Below the pieces are notes generated by a model, which was given only the letters and a program-made list of their open reading frames with translations, was not told where the DNA came from and searched no databases. The translations under genes were made by a program, and so were the position numbers. From Fimbriimonadales bacterium (lineage in GTDB: Bacteria; Armatimonadota; Fimbriimonadia; Fimbriimonadales; ATM1), in the NCBI GenBank assembly GCA_026129745.1, contig JAHCHL010000014.1, forward strand, positions 1 through 64,000: 64,000 nt of DNA, given 5' to 3'. Numbering within the stretch: position 1 is the first letter of the stretch; the number at the start of each line of letters is the position of its first letter. Below, piece by piece: positions 1-8,759 of this stretch.

Positions 1-2
1 GG

Positions 3-89
3 TTCATCAAGTTTGACGGTACTGGGCAACAAAACATCACGGCGATGCCGTCTCACGAGTCCCACCCTACGGCTGTCATTGCTCCGTAG
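3..89 (+). CDS. Possible 3' end of a gene entering from the left edge
   Basis: One plus-strand frame is open from the window edge to a TAG at 87-89 and reads FIKFDGTGQQNIT and onward, with ordinary residue composition. It could be the tail of an upstream protein. It is only 28 codons, so the coding claim is weak and no function can be given. Confidence 0.25.
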   Translation, partial: FIKFDGTGQQNITAMPSHESHPTAVIAP

Positions 90-130
90 TCAACAAGGTC
101 TGCCATGAGTCGACGTACCTGCACGAAAGG

Positions 131-136
131 TACAAT
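131..136 (+). promoter_or_regulatory. Putative -10 box (TACAAT) for the MATE-fold gene
   Basis: TACAAT lies 11 nt before the TTG start at 148, preceded by GG. No Shine-Dalgarno sequence is visible between it and the start. Confidence 0.45.
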
Positions 137-147
137 CCAGACTTCAC

Positions 148-1641
148 TTGGCGCAACCCAACCCCGATCAAGAAGACTCATCGAATAGCGACCAGCCACA
201 GCTAACGGGTCGACGCATTTTTCGCTTCTTTCTTCCACTTGCTGGATCGTGGATTTTGATGTCTCTGGAATCGCCAGTCGTTGCATACTTTATTGCACAG
301 CTACCAGATTCGCAAGTCAACTTCGCAGCGATCGGCGTTATGTTCGTAGTCGCATTTTGGATCGAGTCTCCAGTAATCGGACTTCTTTCGACTGCTACGG
401 CCCTTGCCATCAATCGTCAGCACTACCTCGTTCTGCGAACGTACGTGATCGGCTTGATCATCCTTGTTACCGCAGTCGGAGCTATCGTTGCCCTCACACC
501 CCTCTATGACTTCATCATGCGCGGACTTCTTGGTGTTCCAGGAGATGTCGCGGATGCTGCACGCCCCGCACTCATCATCATGATCCCATGGAGCGGATTC
601 ATCGGTTGGCGTCGCTACACGCAAGGGATCCTGATTCGATATGGCAAAACCTATGTAGTCGGCATTGGAACGACGCTTAGATTGATTGGAGTCGCTGGGA
701 TTGGGTACTGGCTCTATGCTGTCACGGCATTGCCGGGTGCGTGGGTAGCCGCATTCGCAATTCTTGGAAGCGTGATCTTAGAATCCGTGTTCACGCACGT
801 CTTGGCAAGAAGCCTAATTCGACAAGTCTTTTCGAGTGAAGATGCAACCGAAGAACTCGAACCGCTCACCTTTAAGGAGCTCAATCGATTCCACTTCCCG
901 CTAACGATGTCGACGATGCTTTGGCTGCTCGGCAGGCCAATCATAACATGGGGCTTGGCTCGGAGCCACAATCCGACGCTTTCACTTGCCGCATGGGAAC
1001 CGGCTGGCAACACAATGTTCATCTTTCGCGCGCCCGGAATGGCGCTGCCGGAAGTTGTCATTGCGCTCCAGCGCACAAAGGAATCCGCTAAAGCGTTGTT
1101 TTCTTTTTGTGCACAAGTAGGATTCTACTGCTCTTTGGTAGTCGCAATCTTTGCATTTTCACCGGTCGCCTTCCTTGCACTCCATGATGGTTTGGGCATT
1201 GAATACGAAGTTTCTGCACTTGCCGTTGACGGGATGCGCTGGTCTGTTCTCATTCCGCTTCTTGGAGGACTCCAGTCGTACTATCGCGGGATGCTTGCCA
1301 AGTATCGACAAACGCGAGCTATGACCACATCAATGGCTCTCTATGTAGTGGCGACTCTAATCTCAGTTCGTATCGTAGTGGCGGGCGGGGCCATCAACGT
1401 GCGATCTGCAGCAGTTTGCTTAACCGTTGCGATGGCAGCAGAACTCATCATGCTTTGGTTTCTCTGGCGCAAATATACAAGTGTCAACGGTCTTCCGGCC
1501 ACGGGGGCATCACCCTTTTCCCCAACAGAGATGTCGCCCACTCCACACCCATCTTCGCCGTCTCGTTTACGCGATCGAGTACGGGATTCACTTCGACGAT
1601 CTCGCAACCGACGAGGTCGAACGGGCAGGCCGCATTCTTAA
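148..1641 (+). CDS. MATE/ANK-like multidrug or polysaccharide-type membrane exporter
   Basis: A 497-aa polytopic membrane protein. About twelve hydrophobic segments follow a short acidic N-terminus, in the arrangement of the MOP (MATE/ANKH/flippase) superfamily. Substrate cannot be read from sequence. The start is TTG at 148 because an in-frame stop (TGA at 106-108) lies upstream and no other start precedes it. The last roughly 50 residues (after the final membrane helix near residue 445) are Pro/Ser- then Arg-rich. They are encoded by DNA that on the other strand encodes the conserved arginase C-terminus, so the tail looks like a read-through extension rather than a domain. Family assignment is from topology and general character. 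Confidence 0.7.
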   Translation: MAQPNPDQEDSSNSDQPQLTGRRIFRFFLPLAGSWILMSLESPVVAYFIAQLPDSQVNFAAIGVMFVVAFWIESPVIGLLSTATALAINRQHYLVLRTYVIGLIILVTAVGAIVALTPLYDFIMRGLLGVPGDVADAARPALIIMIPWSGFIGWRRYTQGILIRYGKTYVVGIGTTLRLIGVAGIGYWLYAVTALPGAWVAAFAILGSVILESVFTHVLARSLIRQVFSSEDATEELEPLTFKELNRFHFPLTMSTMLWLLGRPIITWGLARSHNPTLSLAAWEPAGNTMFIFRAPGMALPEVVIALQRTKESAKALFSFCAQVGFYCSLVVAIFAFSPVAFLALHDGLGIEYEVSALAVDGMRWSVLIPLLGGLQSYYRGMLAKYRQTRAMTTSMALYVVATLISVRIVVAGGAINVRSAAVCLTVAMAAELIMLWFLWRKYTSVNGLPATGASPFSPTEMSPTPHPSSPSRLRDRVRDSLRRSRNRRGRTGRPHS

Positions 1642-2482
1642 GGTGCGAATGCAACAGCTCTGCGAGCAAGTGCGCTTCACGATAGCTCAATCCTCCCGCC
1701 ACGTCAGTTCCTGTGCCCGGAGCGATGAAAGGATCAAGAACATCGACATCAAAACTGATCCATAACTTTTTGACTCCGCCCTTTGTAAGAGTTTCGAGCG
1801 AATGTTCGAGCATGGCCGGCAATCCATACAGATCGATTTCTGTCATCGTTATGGCGCGACGCGGATCGTGTCGCAAGATTCGCTCGACTTCCCCAGCATC
1901 GGGGTCGCGTAATCCGAACCAAACGATGTGTTCAGGATTGAGCCTCAGTTCTGGGACGAACTCATTTTGCAGTCGTTTCCACTGCTCGGGCGCTGGACCT
2001 GCCATCGGCCCGCAATCGAATCCGCAAAGCAACGCAAGTGGCATTCCATGCAAGTTCAAACTGGGCGAAGTGTCGGGTGTGTTGTAATCGCCGTGAGCGT
2101 CAATCCACAAGACACCAAGCTCGTCACCGTAATTCTCGACGGCAGCCGCAACAGTTGCGAGTGCGAGGCTGTGATCCCCACCCATCACCAACGGAAGGTT
2201 TCCAGGAGTCAAAGATTCCCTGACTCGATTTCGAACCGCAACAAGGTTCGCAAAGACCTTCTCATAGTGGCCAATCCCATCGCCTCTTGGCCCAGCGTCC
2301 GCGCCGAGCGGCGCCTCCACGTCGCCGGAATCCACAACAGTCGCCACCAAATCATTAAGTTTGGGATGAAGCTCCGCAAGTCGCATGGCAGCCGGGCCGA
2401 GCCTTGCGCCCAATGTTCGGCCGCCGAGCCCGAATGGAACTCCAATCAAAGTCACTCGATGTCGTGCATACACTCCCCGCAT
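1484..2482 (-). CDS. rocF: Arginase (agmatinase/arginase superfamily)
   Basis: Hydrolyses L-arginine to ornithine and urea in the cytosol. All manganese-site motifs are present: GGDHS near residue 100, DAHGDYN near 125-131, and SFDVDVLDP near 250. The C-terminus (EVNPVLD then GKRVMPPW) matches the family, so the stop at 1484 is real. ATG at 2482 gives 332 aa. A putative TAGAAT box at 2481-2486 overlaps that ATG, so GTG at 2473 (329 aa) may be the true start. A longer frame to 2596 would overlap argS and is rejected. Ornithine aminotransferase at 30906 would use its product. The gene is divergent from argS and overlaps the MATE gene end-to-end by 158 nt. Confidence 0.9.
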   Translation of the reverse strand: MRGVYARHRVTLIGVPFGLGGRTLGARLGPAAMRLAELHPKLNDLVATVVDSGDVEAPLGADAGPRGDGIGHYEKVFANLVAVRNRVRESLTPGNLPLVMGGDHSLALATVAAAVENYGDELGVLWIDAHGDYNTPDTSPSLNLHGMPLALLCGFDCGPMAGPAPEQWKRLQNEFVPELRLNPEHIVWFGLRDPDAGEVERILRHDPRRAITMTEIDLYGLPAMLEHSLETLTKGGVKKLWISFDVDVLDPFIAPGTGTDVAGGLSYREAHLLAELLHSHLKNAACPFDLVGCEIVEVNPVLDRVNETAKMGVEWATSLLGKRVMPPWPEDR

Positions 2483-2486
2483 TCTA
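2481..2486 (-). promoter_or_regulatory. Putative -10 box (TAGAAT) for arginase
   Basis: Minus-strand TAGAAT overlaps the ATG at 2482 and lies 7 nt before the in-frame GTG at 2473. It sits back to back with the argS box. Confidence 0.45.
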
Positions 2487-2494
2487 CCGGCGAG

Positions 2495-2500
2495 TAGAAT
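2495..2500 (+). promoter_or_regulatory. Putative -10 box (TAGAAT) for argS
   Basis: TAGAAT ends 8 nt before the argS ATG at 2509. That spacing would place the transcript start at or next to the start codon. Confidence 0.5.
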
Positions 2501-2508
2501 AGCGGCAC

Positions 2509-4224
2509 ATGATTCGCGCGGAACTGACACGGAAGTTGGAAAGCGCAGTGGGTGCGCTGATCGAGAGCGGCGTTCTTCCGCCTGCGATCTACCCAATTGA
2601 AATCACCGAACCAAGAAACGCCCAACATGGCGATTTCGCGACCAACTTCGCTTTGACTGCGTCGAAGTCGGCGAACTTGCCCCCACCGAAGATCGCTGAA
2701 CAGTTGTCCGAACTTTTGAAATCGGACACATGCTTTGATGAAGTGACCATCGCAGGTCCCGGATTCATCAATTTGAAGCTCACCGAAGCGTATCTCGCCG
2801 AAAAGTGCAATGAGATTGTTGACAAGGGCGAGTCGTTTGCGTTGACAGATAGCGATCATGGCCTGAAGATAAACATCGAATTCGTTAGCGTGAATCCGAA
2901 TGGATCGATTCACGTTGGTCATGGACGGGGTGCCGCTTACGGCGACACGCTTGCTCGAGTATTGGAAGCTGCTGGCAATCGAGTTTCGCGCGAATTCTAT
3001 GTCAATGATGGTGTCAATTCTGAGCAAATGCGCTTATTCGCGCTGAGCGTGCAGGCAAAGTACTTGGAACTGATCGGCAAGCCTTACGTTTTTCCAGAGT
3101 CAGGCTACCGAGGAGAAGATGTCGACATCGTCGCACAGAAGCTGAGAGATATCCATGGTGATTCGAAAGCCGGTGCCGGCATTGATTTCTTTCAGCCTGC
3201 GAGCCAAGACCTCATGATCGAAAGCCAGAAGTCTGACTTGGCACGCTTCGGCGTAGTTTTCGACACTTGGTTCAGCGAGCAGTCACTCCACGACGCAGGA
3301 AAAGTAGAAGATGCACTAAAGATTCTTGAAGATAAGGGCGTTGCGGATCGCGAGCCGTACTGCGACGAAATCCAACTGGACCCAAATACGAAGGAACGAA
3401 AGGTCGTTCGAGTGCCCACCGAACCTGGCGCACTTTGGCTTCGCAGCACAAGATTCGGAGACGATAAGGATCGCGTGATCATTCGACAAGACGGCAGACC
3501 GACTTACATTGCGAGCGACATCGCCTACCATAAGGACAAGTTTGAGCGAGGGTTCGATCACTTGATCGACGTTTGGGGTGCTGACCACCACGGCTATATT
3601 GGTCGAACTGCAGCTGCGATCGAGGCCATGGGCTTTGACAGAAGTCGCTTCGAGGCGCTCATTATTCAAATCGTCCGATTCTTGAAAGGTGGCGAGGTTC
3701 AACGCATGCAAAAGCGCACGGGCGAATCGATTCCATTGCGTGACTTGATGGACGACGTTGGAGTGGATGTGGCCAGATGGTTCTACTTGATGCGATCGCA
3801 TGAGACGCACATGGACTTCGATCTCGACCTTGCCAAAGAACACAGCGAACAGAATCCTGTTTTCTACGTGCAGTATGCTCATGCGCGAATATGCTCCCTG
3901 CTCGCAAAAGCGAAGGAACAAGGATTTGAGCCTGAAAGACTGTCAGAAACGAAATTCGAACAGCCTGAACGCGAGCTTATAAAAACAATTTGCGACCTTA
4001 GATTTGAAATTCATCGTGCTGCAGAGTCTCGACAAGTCCATCGACTGACCACATACGCAGTCGAGCTTGCCCGGCAGTATCACGACTTTTATGAAAAGTG
4101 TCGCGTGATTTCGCCTGAAGAGCCGATACGTACAAGAGCGAGGCTCACCATCTGTGAGGCGACGCGCACCGCACTGCGGGCAACCTTTTCGCTTCTCGGA
4201 GTCAGCGCACCGGAGCGAATGTAG
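2509..4224 (+). CDS. argS: Arginyl-tRNA synthetase
   Basis: Class I synthetase charging tRNA-Arg. It is 571 aa, the usual length. The N-terminal tRNA-binding domain occupies about residues 1-115. The HIGH-type motif is HVGH at 135-138 after SVNPNGS, and the KMSKS-equivalent loop is MQKRTG near 397. The C-terminal anticodon-binding (DALR-type) domain ends in LLGVSAPERM. ATG at 2509 has no Shine-Dalgarno but a TAGAAT box 8 nt upstream. The stop lies 2 bp from the convergent 5'-nucleotidase stop, leaving no space for a separate terminator. Confidence 0.97.
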   Translation: MIRAELTRKLESAVGALIESGVLPPAIYPIEITEPRNAQHGDFATNFALTASKSANLPPPKIAEQLSELLKSDTCFDEVTIAGPGFINLKLTEAYLAEKCNEIVDKGESFALTDSDHGLKINIEFVSVNPNGSIHVGHGRGAAYGDTLARVLEAAGNRVSREFYVNDGVNSEQMRLFALSVQAKYLELIGKPYVFPESGYRGEDVDIVAQKLRDIHGDSKAGAGIDFFQPASQDLMIESQKSDLARFGVVFDTWFSEQSLHDAGKVEDALKILEDKGVADREPYCDEIQLDPNTKERKVVRVPTEPGALWLRSTRFGDDKDRVIIRQDGRPTYIASDIAYHKDKFERGFDHLIDVWGADHHGYIGRTAAAIEAMGFDRSRFEALIIQIVRFLKGGEVQRMQKRTGESIPLRDLMDDVGVDVARWFYLMRSHETHMDFDLDLAKEHSEQNPVFYVQYAHARICSLLAKAKEQGFEPERLSETKFEQPERELIKTICDLRFEIHRAAESRQVHRLTTYAVELARQYHDFYEKCRVISPEEPIRTRARLTICEATRTALRATFSLLGVSAPERM

Positions 4225-4226
4225 CG

Positions 4227-5774
4227 TTAGCGAACAACGATCCGTCCCTCGCGCTTGCCCTCAATCGGCGAATTCGCTTTTATGAAGTCGACAAACGCGT
4301 CGATGTCGAGGAAACCTGTGTCGACGCGGGGACCTTTGGCGTTCTTGAGTACTTCGTGCCCATCGCCTCCGCTCGCCAAAAAGGAGTTCGCGACAATCCG
4401 GTAGGTCTTCGTCGAATCCAAGAGTTCGCCCGCGATACGAATTTCGACCACACGATCCCCTGCCGGACGCGACCGATCCACAACGTAGGAAGATCCGCGT
4501 GATATGTGGATCATCCCACCTGACCCTTCTGGGAGATCGCGCACTCCCCACTCAATAATCTGCTTGATCTCATTACCTGTTAGATCGACCACAACGAGCG
4601 TATTGTTAAATGGCTGAACTGCAATTGCAGCGCCGTATGTAATCTCGCCCGCTTCCAAAGCAGATCGAATTCCACCGTTGTTCATGAATGCCGCAACGGC
4701 ACCCAGCGACTTGCAATACTCAAGCTGTGAGTCGGCTATGACGTTTCCCATGGGCGACTCTTCGCCAAAGGATCCGCGCGAGACACCCGACTCGGTCCTT
4801 CCGATGACTTCACTTGCAAGCGCTTCGATCGGCTTGCGATATGCAGCAATCATTGCAGCCATGACCGGATCGTCGGGAAAACCGGCGTCCAGTGCAATCG
4901 GCGGCGTGTCTGACCACCCAACAACTCCGCCCGCTTCATCGAAGTCCACGCGAATGTTGCCGAGGACCAATCCCCATTGATAGGCTTGTAAAACAAGCAC
5001 CGTATCCCCGTTCGGATCTTTGACCACTGTCGGATAAGGGCCACGACCGGCCGGAAGATTGGGAGAAGGCTGCTGCCCGAGTGGTGTGTGACTGTGGCCA
5101 CCGACGATTACGTCAATCCCTCGCACCTTGGCGGCGACTTCTTGCTCCAATTCGTAGCCGCTATGACTGACAAGAATGACTTTGTTGACTCCTTGTGCGG
5201 TGAGCTTGTCGACTTCCTGCTGAATGCTCTCAAAGTAAGGCTTCATCTTAACATGAGGCCCAGGGCTGCTAATCGTGGGCAAGTCTGGTGTAATCGCCCC
5301 AACGACACCAACTCTCTCGCCTCCGATCTCCAGGATTGTAGAGGGCTTGATCAAGTTCTTGAGGTCTTGGTCGTCCGATACATCGAGGTTCGCTGCGAGC
5401 ACAGGAAATCGAGCCAGTCGGGCAAACTCCGCAAATGCTTTCGGGCCCCTGTCGAACTCGTGATTGCCAACTGCCATCGCATCGAACCCAATGTAGTTCA
5501 TCGCGGCAAGATCAACCAACCCTTGGTAAACATTGAAGTAGAGTGTTCCCTGAAAAACGTCCCCTCCAGACAGAACTATCGGATTGACTGCCCTTTCTCT
5601 CATACGAAAGACTGCAGTAGCCATTCGCGCATATCCGCCGTAACTCGCATCACGAATCCGCCTTGCTTCCACATTGGCGTGCACATCGTTGTTGTGGATG
5701 ACTGTCAGTGAGAAGTCTTGTGCGATCCCGATTGAAGCGAGACCAAGCGCAAGAAGTGTCAAGAATCGACGCAT
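4227..5774 (-). CDS. Secreted bifunctional UDP-sugar hydrolase/5'-nucleotidase family protein
   Basis: A 515-aa exported metallophosphoesterase that removes phosphate from extracytoplasmic nucleotides. ATG at 5774 gives a clear signal peptide (MRRFLTLLALGLASIGIAQ). Metallophosphoesterase motifs are HNNDVHAN, GGDVFQGT, GNHEFD, then VSHSG and GGHSHT. The C-terminal 5'-nucleotidase domain has NNGGIRSAL and NSFLASGGDGH. An upstream TTG (5798) in the same frame would spoil the signal peptide. A TAGAAT box is 5 nt before the ATG. There is no visible C-terminal anchor. It could feed the nucleoside importer encoded at 34.7-39.1 kb, which is inference. Confidence 0.93.
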   Translation of the reverse strand: MRRFLTLLALGLASIGIAQDFSLTVIHNNDVHANVEARRIRDASYGGYARMATAVFRMRERAVNPIVLSGGDVFQGTLYFNVYQGLVDLAAMNYIGFDAMAVGNHEFDRGPKAFAEFARLARFPVLAANLDVSDDQDLKNLIKPSTILEIGGERVGVVGAITPDLPTISSPGPHVKMKPYFESIQQEVDKLTAQGVNKVILVSHSGYELEQEVAAKVRGIDVIVGGHSHTPLGQQPSPNLPAGRGPYPTVVKDPNGDTVLVLQAYQWGLVLGNIRVDFDEAGGVVGWSDTPPIALDAGFPDDPVMAAMIAAYRKPIEALASEVIGRTESGVSRGSFGEESPMGNVIADSQLEYCKSLGAVAAFMNNGGIRSALEAGEITYGAAIAVQPFNNTLVVVDLTGNEIKQIIEWGVRDLPEGSGGMIHISRGSSYVVDRSRPAGDRVVEIRIAGELLDSTKTYRIVANSFLASGGDGHEVLKNAKGPRVDTGFLDIDAFVDFIKANSPIEGKREGRIVVR

Positions 5775-5779
5775 GCCCA

Positions 5780-5785
5780 ATTCTA
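5780..5785 (-). promoter_or_regulatory. Putative -10 box (TAGAAT) for the 5'-nucleotidase
   Basis: Minus-strand TAGAAT, 5 nt before the ATG at 5774 that begins the signal peptide. Confidence 0.5.
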
Positions 5786-5908
5786 TCTTAAGAAACAATT
5801 AGACTGTGTTAACCGAACTGGCAGAGAATCTCGCAGGCAGTCTGATTGCACGGAAAGGTAAGCCGGCAGACCGTGTTCGAAAATGCGATGAGAGCAATTC
5901 AGTAATTT

Positions 5909-6340
5909 CTAATCCACTCTATTACTGGCTTTTGCCAACGCCTTCACCATACGAATCATCTCCATCAGGCCAGCGCTCTTTCCCATCGATAGCTCTCTGC
6001 CAAACAGATCATAAACAAGATCTTCCGGAATGCTAAGTATTTGATCAAGCGGGGCGCAGGATGCCTTTTGCAGCAACGCGGCCATCGCCTTTGCCGACAC
6101 GCCCTGCGGATTCTCGACGGCAAAATGAAACTCCAGGCCAAGGTCACTTGGAAAAGCGAATACGTAAGCCTGAGACTCGCATGCCGGCACTCTGTTTGTA
6201 TCGGGAAACGGCCTTGTCGCAATTTCTGGAGGTACTTCGCGAAATCGATTCGCAAGAGCAATGAGCGCTTCGATTCGCTCTTGGCGATCTTCCATGTTCT
6301 TGATCGCATCGACGATCTCAGCCACAGCAGTTGGAATCAC
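5909..6340 (-). CDS. sufE: SufE-like sulfur acceptor protein
   Basis: A 143-aa Fe-S metabolism domain protein. SufE accepts persulfide sulfur from a cysteine desulfurase and passes it to the SufB scaffold. The acceptor cysteine is C54 in [10 protein letters not shown], in the family position. I chose GTG at 6340 because it overlaps the stop of the upstream rhodanese gene (GTGA). The longer frame to 6439 lies inside the conserved rhodanese C-terminus. No sufBCDS genes are nearby. Coupling to a sulfurtransferase hints that the partner donor may be the rhodanese, but this is inference. Confidence 0.88.
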   Translation of the reverse strand: MIPTAVAEIVDAIKNMEDRQERIEALIALANRFREVPPEIATRPFPDTNRVPACESQAYVFAFPSDLGLEFHFAVENPQGVSAKAMAALLQKASCAPLDQILSIPEDLVYDLFGRELSMGKSAGLMEMIRMVKALAKASNRVD

Positions 6341-7194
6341 TTCTCGATCGGCAAACCAACGCCGTTGCCCCACTCGGTCCACGATCCATCGTAGTTCCTC
6401 ACATTTGGGAATCCAAGAAGATATTTCATGACGAACCAAGTGTGGCTGCTTCTCTCTCCTATTCGACAGTAAACAATCACGTCTTCATCCGGACCGTACT
6501 GGCCGTACAGTTCCATTAGCTCATCGTATGATTTGAACGTTCCATCCTCGGGATTGACTGCCTTTGCCCACGGAACATTGACTGCGCCAGGGATATGGCC
6601 TCCACGCAGCGCGCCTTCGTTCGGAAAGTCGGGCATGTGCAGCCTTTCTCCGCTAAACTCTTCTGGAGATCGGACATCGATCAGCACGTTTCGCATCTTT
6701 GAATGCATCAGGACCTCATCGCGAAACGCTCGATTTGAAACATCGTCGCGGGGATTGGCCACATAGGTCGTTGCCGGATAGACCGGGACCTCCGTAGTCA
6801 ACTCCCTGCCTTCGTTCACCCACTTGATTCGACCTCCGTCCATTATCCTCGCGTTTTCATGACCGAAAAGCGAAAACACCCAAAAAGCGTATGCTGCCCA
6901 CCAGTTGTTCCTATCCCCATAAAACACCACGGTTGTGTCTGGTGTCACTCCGATTCGCGACATGAGAGATGCGAACTCTTCTGAATCGATATAGTCTCTT
7001 GTGAGCGGGTCGTTCAGATCGCGTGTCCAGTCGACTTCGACTGCCCCAGGAATGTGTCCGGACGGATAGAGGAGCGGATCCTCGTTCGACTCGATGACTC
7101 GAACTCCGGGATCGCTCAAGTGCCGGGCAACCCACTCGGTCGATACAAGAGCGTCGGCTATCGCATAGCCCCTTTCTTCAATGGCACGATTCAT
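6337..7194 (-). CDS. sseA: Tandem-rhodanese thiosulfate sulfurtransferase
   Basis: A 285-aa protein with two rhodanese domains, inactive about 12-135 and active about 155-285. The active-site loop is CRIGERS with C243. The CRxGxR type fits thiosulfate rather than mercaptopyruvate as donor in the general rule for this family. It is translationally coupled by a GTGA overlap to the SufE-like gene downstream, suggesting both act in sulfur transfer. It is divergent from the isomerase-like gene at 7257. A TAATCT hexamer lies 6 nt before the ATG, with no Shine-Dalgarno. Confidence 0.93.
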   Translation of the reverse strand: MNRAIEERGYAIADALVSTEWVARHLSDPGVRVIESNEDPLLYPSGHIPGAVEVDWTRDLNDPLTRDYIDSEEFASLMSRIGVTPDTTVVFYGDRNNWWAAYAFWVFSLFGHENARIMDGGRIKWVNEGRELTTEVPVYPATTYVANPRDDVSNRAFRDEVLMHSKMRNVLIDVRSPEEFSGERLHMPDFPNEGALRGGHIPGAVNVPWAKAVNPEDGTFKSYDELMELYGQYGPDEDVIVYCRIGERSSHTWFVMKYLLGFPNVRNYDGSWTEWGNGVGLPIEK

Positions 7195-7200
7195 GACGAC

Positions 7201-7206
7201 AGATTA
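7201..7206 (-). promoter_or_regulatory. Putative -10 box (TAATCT) for the rhodanese-SufE pair
   Basis: Minus-strand TAATCT preceded by GG, 6 nt before the ATG at 7194. Confidence 0.4.
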
Positions 7207-7256
7207 CCTTGCACCAGCAGGAGTTCAAATCAGCCAAGCCGAATATTGGCGAACGC

Positions 7257-8759
7257 ATGAAAGTTGGCATCATCACATTCACGGACGGGCGAAAGCGCGC
7301 GGCCGATATGCTCGAAGAGCAGTGCTTCGAATTCCAAAGTCGCGTGGCGGCATGGCTGAAATCAGAAGGTCACGAGCCAGTGCCTGGAGCGTCGATCAGC
7401 TGGAACTATCGGACTGCAATCGACAATGCGACTCGCATGATTGAGACCAAGTGCGATGCAGTTATCTTCAACTTCTGTGTGTGGGCGTATCCTGACTTCG
7501 TTGCTCAAGCAGCTCGAGATGTTTCAGACGCGGCGATTCCAATCTGCTTTCTTGGCAATATCAACCCAGGCTTTCCCGGTTGGGTCGCCTTCTTTGCCGG
7601 CGCAGGCACGCTCGACGAAATGGGTGTTCCATTCGGGCGAATTCTTGGAGACTTGGAATCGAAGGCCGTTGGAGATGAAATGCGCGACTGGCTCGCAAAA
7701 CATTCAGCGGACTGTCGCGAAAGGGGCTTTGCAGCAGCCGAGAGACTCAATGGAATGCGATATGGTGAGTTCGATGGTCCGAGCATGGGAATGTATACAG
7801 GGCACATCGATCCAAGCCAGTGGATGTCGCAATTCGGAGTCCACGTCTTTCATCGAAGCCAATTGACGCTCGCATGGCTCTGCGATGAAGTCTCAGACGA
7901 ACGTGTTGCTGCAGGACTCGAGTGGCTCAAGACGCATTGCAAACAAATCCTGTGGAATGACGATCGATTGAGGGACGGTATCGACGGACACTTAGCAAAG
8001 CAAGTGCGCTTCTATCTCGCATGCAAGGATTACTGCGTCACGGAGGGAATCGACTTTCTCGGACTTACTGGCCAGCTTGATTACACCGAATGGAAGGACG
8101 GCATTACGATGGATGTTCCCGAAGCGCTGCTGAACGACACAGCAGACTGGGAGAATTCAAACAAGAAGCCGGTCATCTGCGCGACAGAATGCGACAGCAA
8201 CGGCGCGCTCACCATGCAAATCATGCATTTGCTCTCCGGGACACCCGCACTTTTCGCCGATTTGAGGCACTTTTTCTCTGCAGACGACATTCGCGCTGCC
8301 GGCGGATCATTCGACGGGGATGGCGTCTATGACTTGGTGAATAGTGGACAGCACGCACCTTGGTTTAGCCACAGAAGTCCAGACTTTTCCAAGAACTGGG
8401 GAGAAGTTCGTCTCCATCCAAGCAATCCGATGTATTTTCCGAACGGCGGCGCTTCAGTCGAGTTTTTCAGCGAGCCGGCGGACAAAGTAACCTTTGCGCG
8501 AATAACACGCAAGAGCGGCCACTATCGAATGCATTTCTTTACAGGAAGTTTCGTGCGATTCGGTGAAGAAGTCGACCGAAAGCTCTCGGCCCAAACTACT
8601 CCAGAATGGCCCCATGCGTGGGCAGTATTTGACTGCTCGAGAGAAGACCTATCTCAACGGTACGCTTCGAATCACATCCATGCGATATTCGGCGATTGGA
8701 CCGGCGAACTCGAGGCCGCTTGCGAAGCGCTCGCTATTGAACCGATTCGACTTTCATGA
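7257..8759 (+). CDS. L-fucose/L-arabinose isomerase family protein
   Basis: A 500-aa cytosolic protein related to the L-fucose isomerase fold. An N-terminal Rossmann-like part (KVGIITFTDGRK onward) contains the acidic segment around FLGLTGQLDYTEW. A metal-site region follows, TECDSNGALTMQIM then LFADLRHF. These proteins interconvert aldoses and ketoses, but the actual sugar is unknown. ATG at 7257 is the start: the in-frame ATG at 7209 lies close to the divergent rhodanese and adds residues without family character. The stop is shared with the convergent CPBP gene in the palindrome TCATGA at 8754-8759. Confidence 0.85.
   Translation: MKVGIITFTDGRKRAADMLEEQCFEFQSRVAAWLKSEGHEPVPGASISWNYRTAIDNATRMIETKCDAVIFNFCVWAYPDFVAQAARDVSDAAIPICFLGNINPGFPGWVAFFAGAGTLDEMGVPFGRILGDLESKAVGDEMRDWLAKHSADCRERGFAAAERLNGMRYGEFDGPSMGMYTGHIDPSQWMSQFGVHVFHRSQLTLAWLCDEVSDERVAAGLEWLKTHCKQILWNDDRLRDGIDGHLAKQVRFYLACKDYCVTEGIDFLGLTGQLDYTEWKDGITMDVPEALLNDTADWENSNKKPVICATECDSNGALTMQIMHLLSGTPALFADLRHFFSADDIRAAGGSFDGDGVYDLVNSGQHAPWFSHRSPDFSKNWGEVRLHPSNPMYFPNGGASVEFFSEPADKVTFARITRKSGHYRMHFFTGSFVRFGEEVDRKLSAQTTPEWPHAWAVFDCSREDLSQRYASNHIHAIFGDWTGELEAACEALAIEPIRLS

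Noticed and set aside
2482-2596. N-terminal extension of arginase to 2596
   Set aside because: It would overlap the start of argS, adds residues with no arginase character, and a good start lies at 2473-2482.
6340-6439. Longer SufE start at 6439
   Set aside because: Those codons lie opposite no free DNA but inside the conserved rhodanese C-terminus in another frame; the GTG at 6340 gives a GTGA overlap and a normal SufE length.
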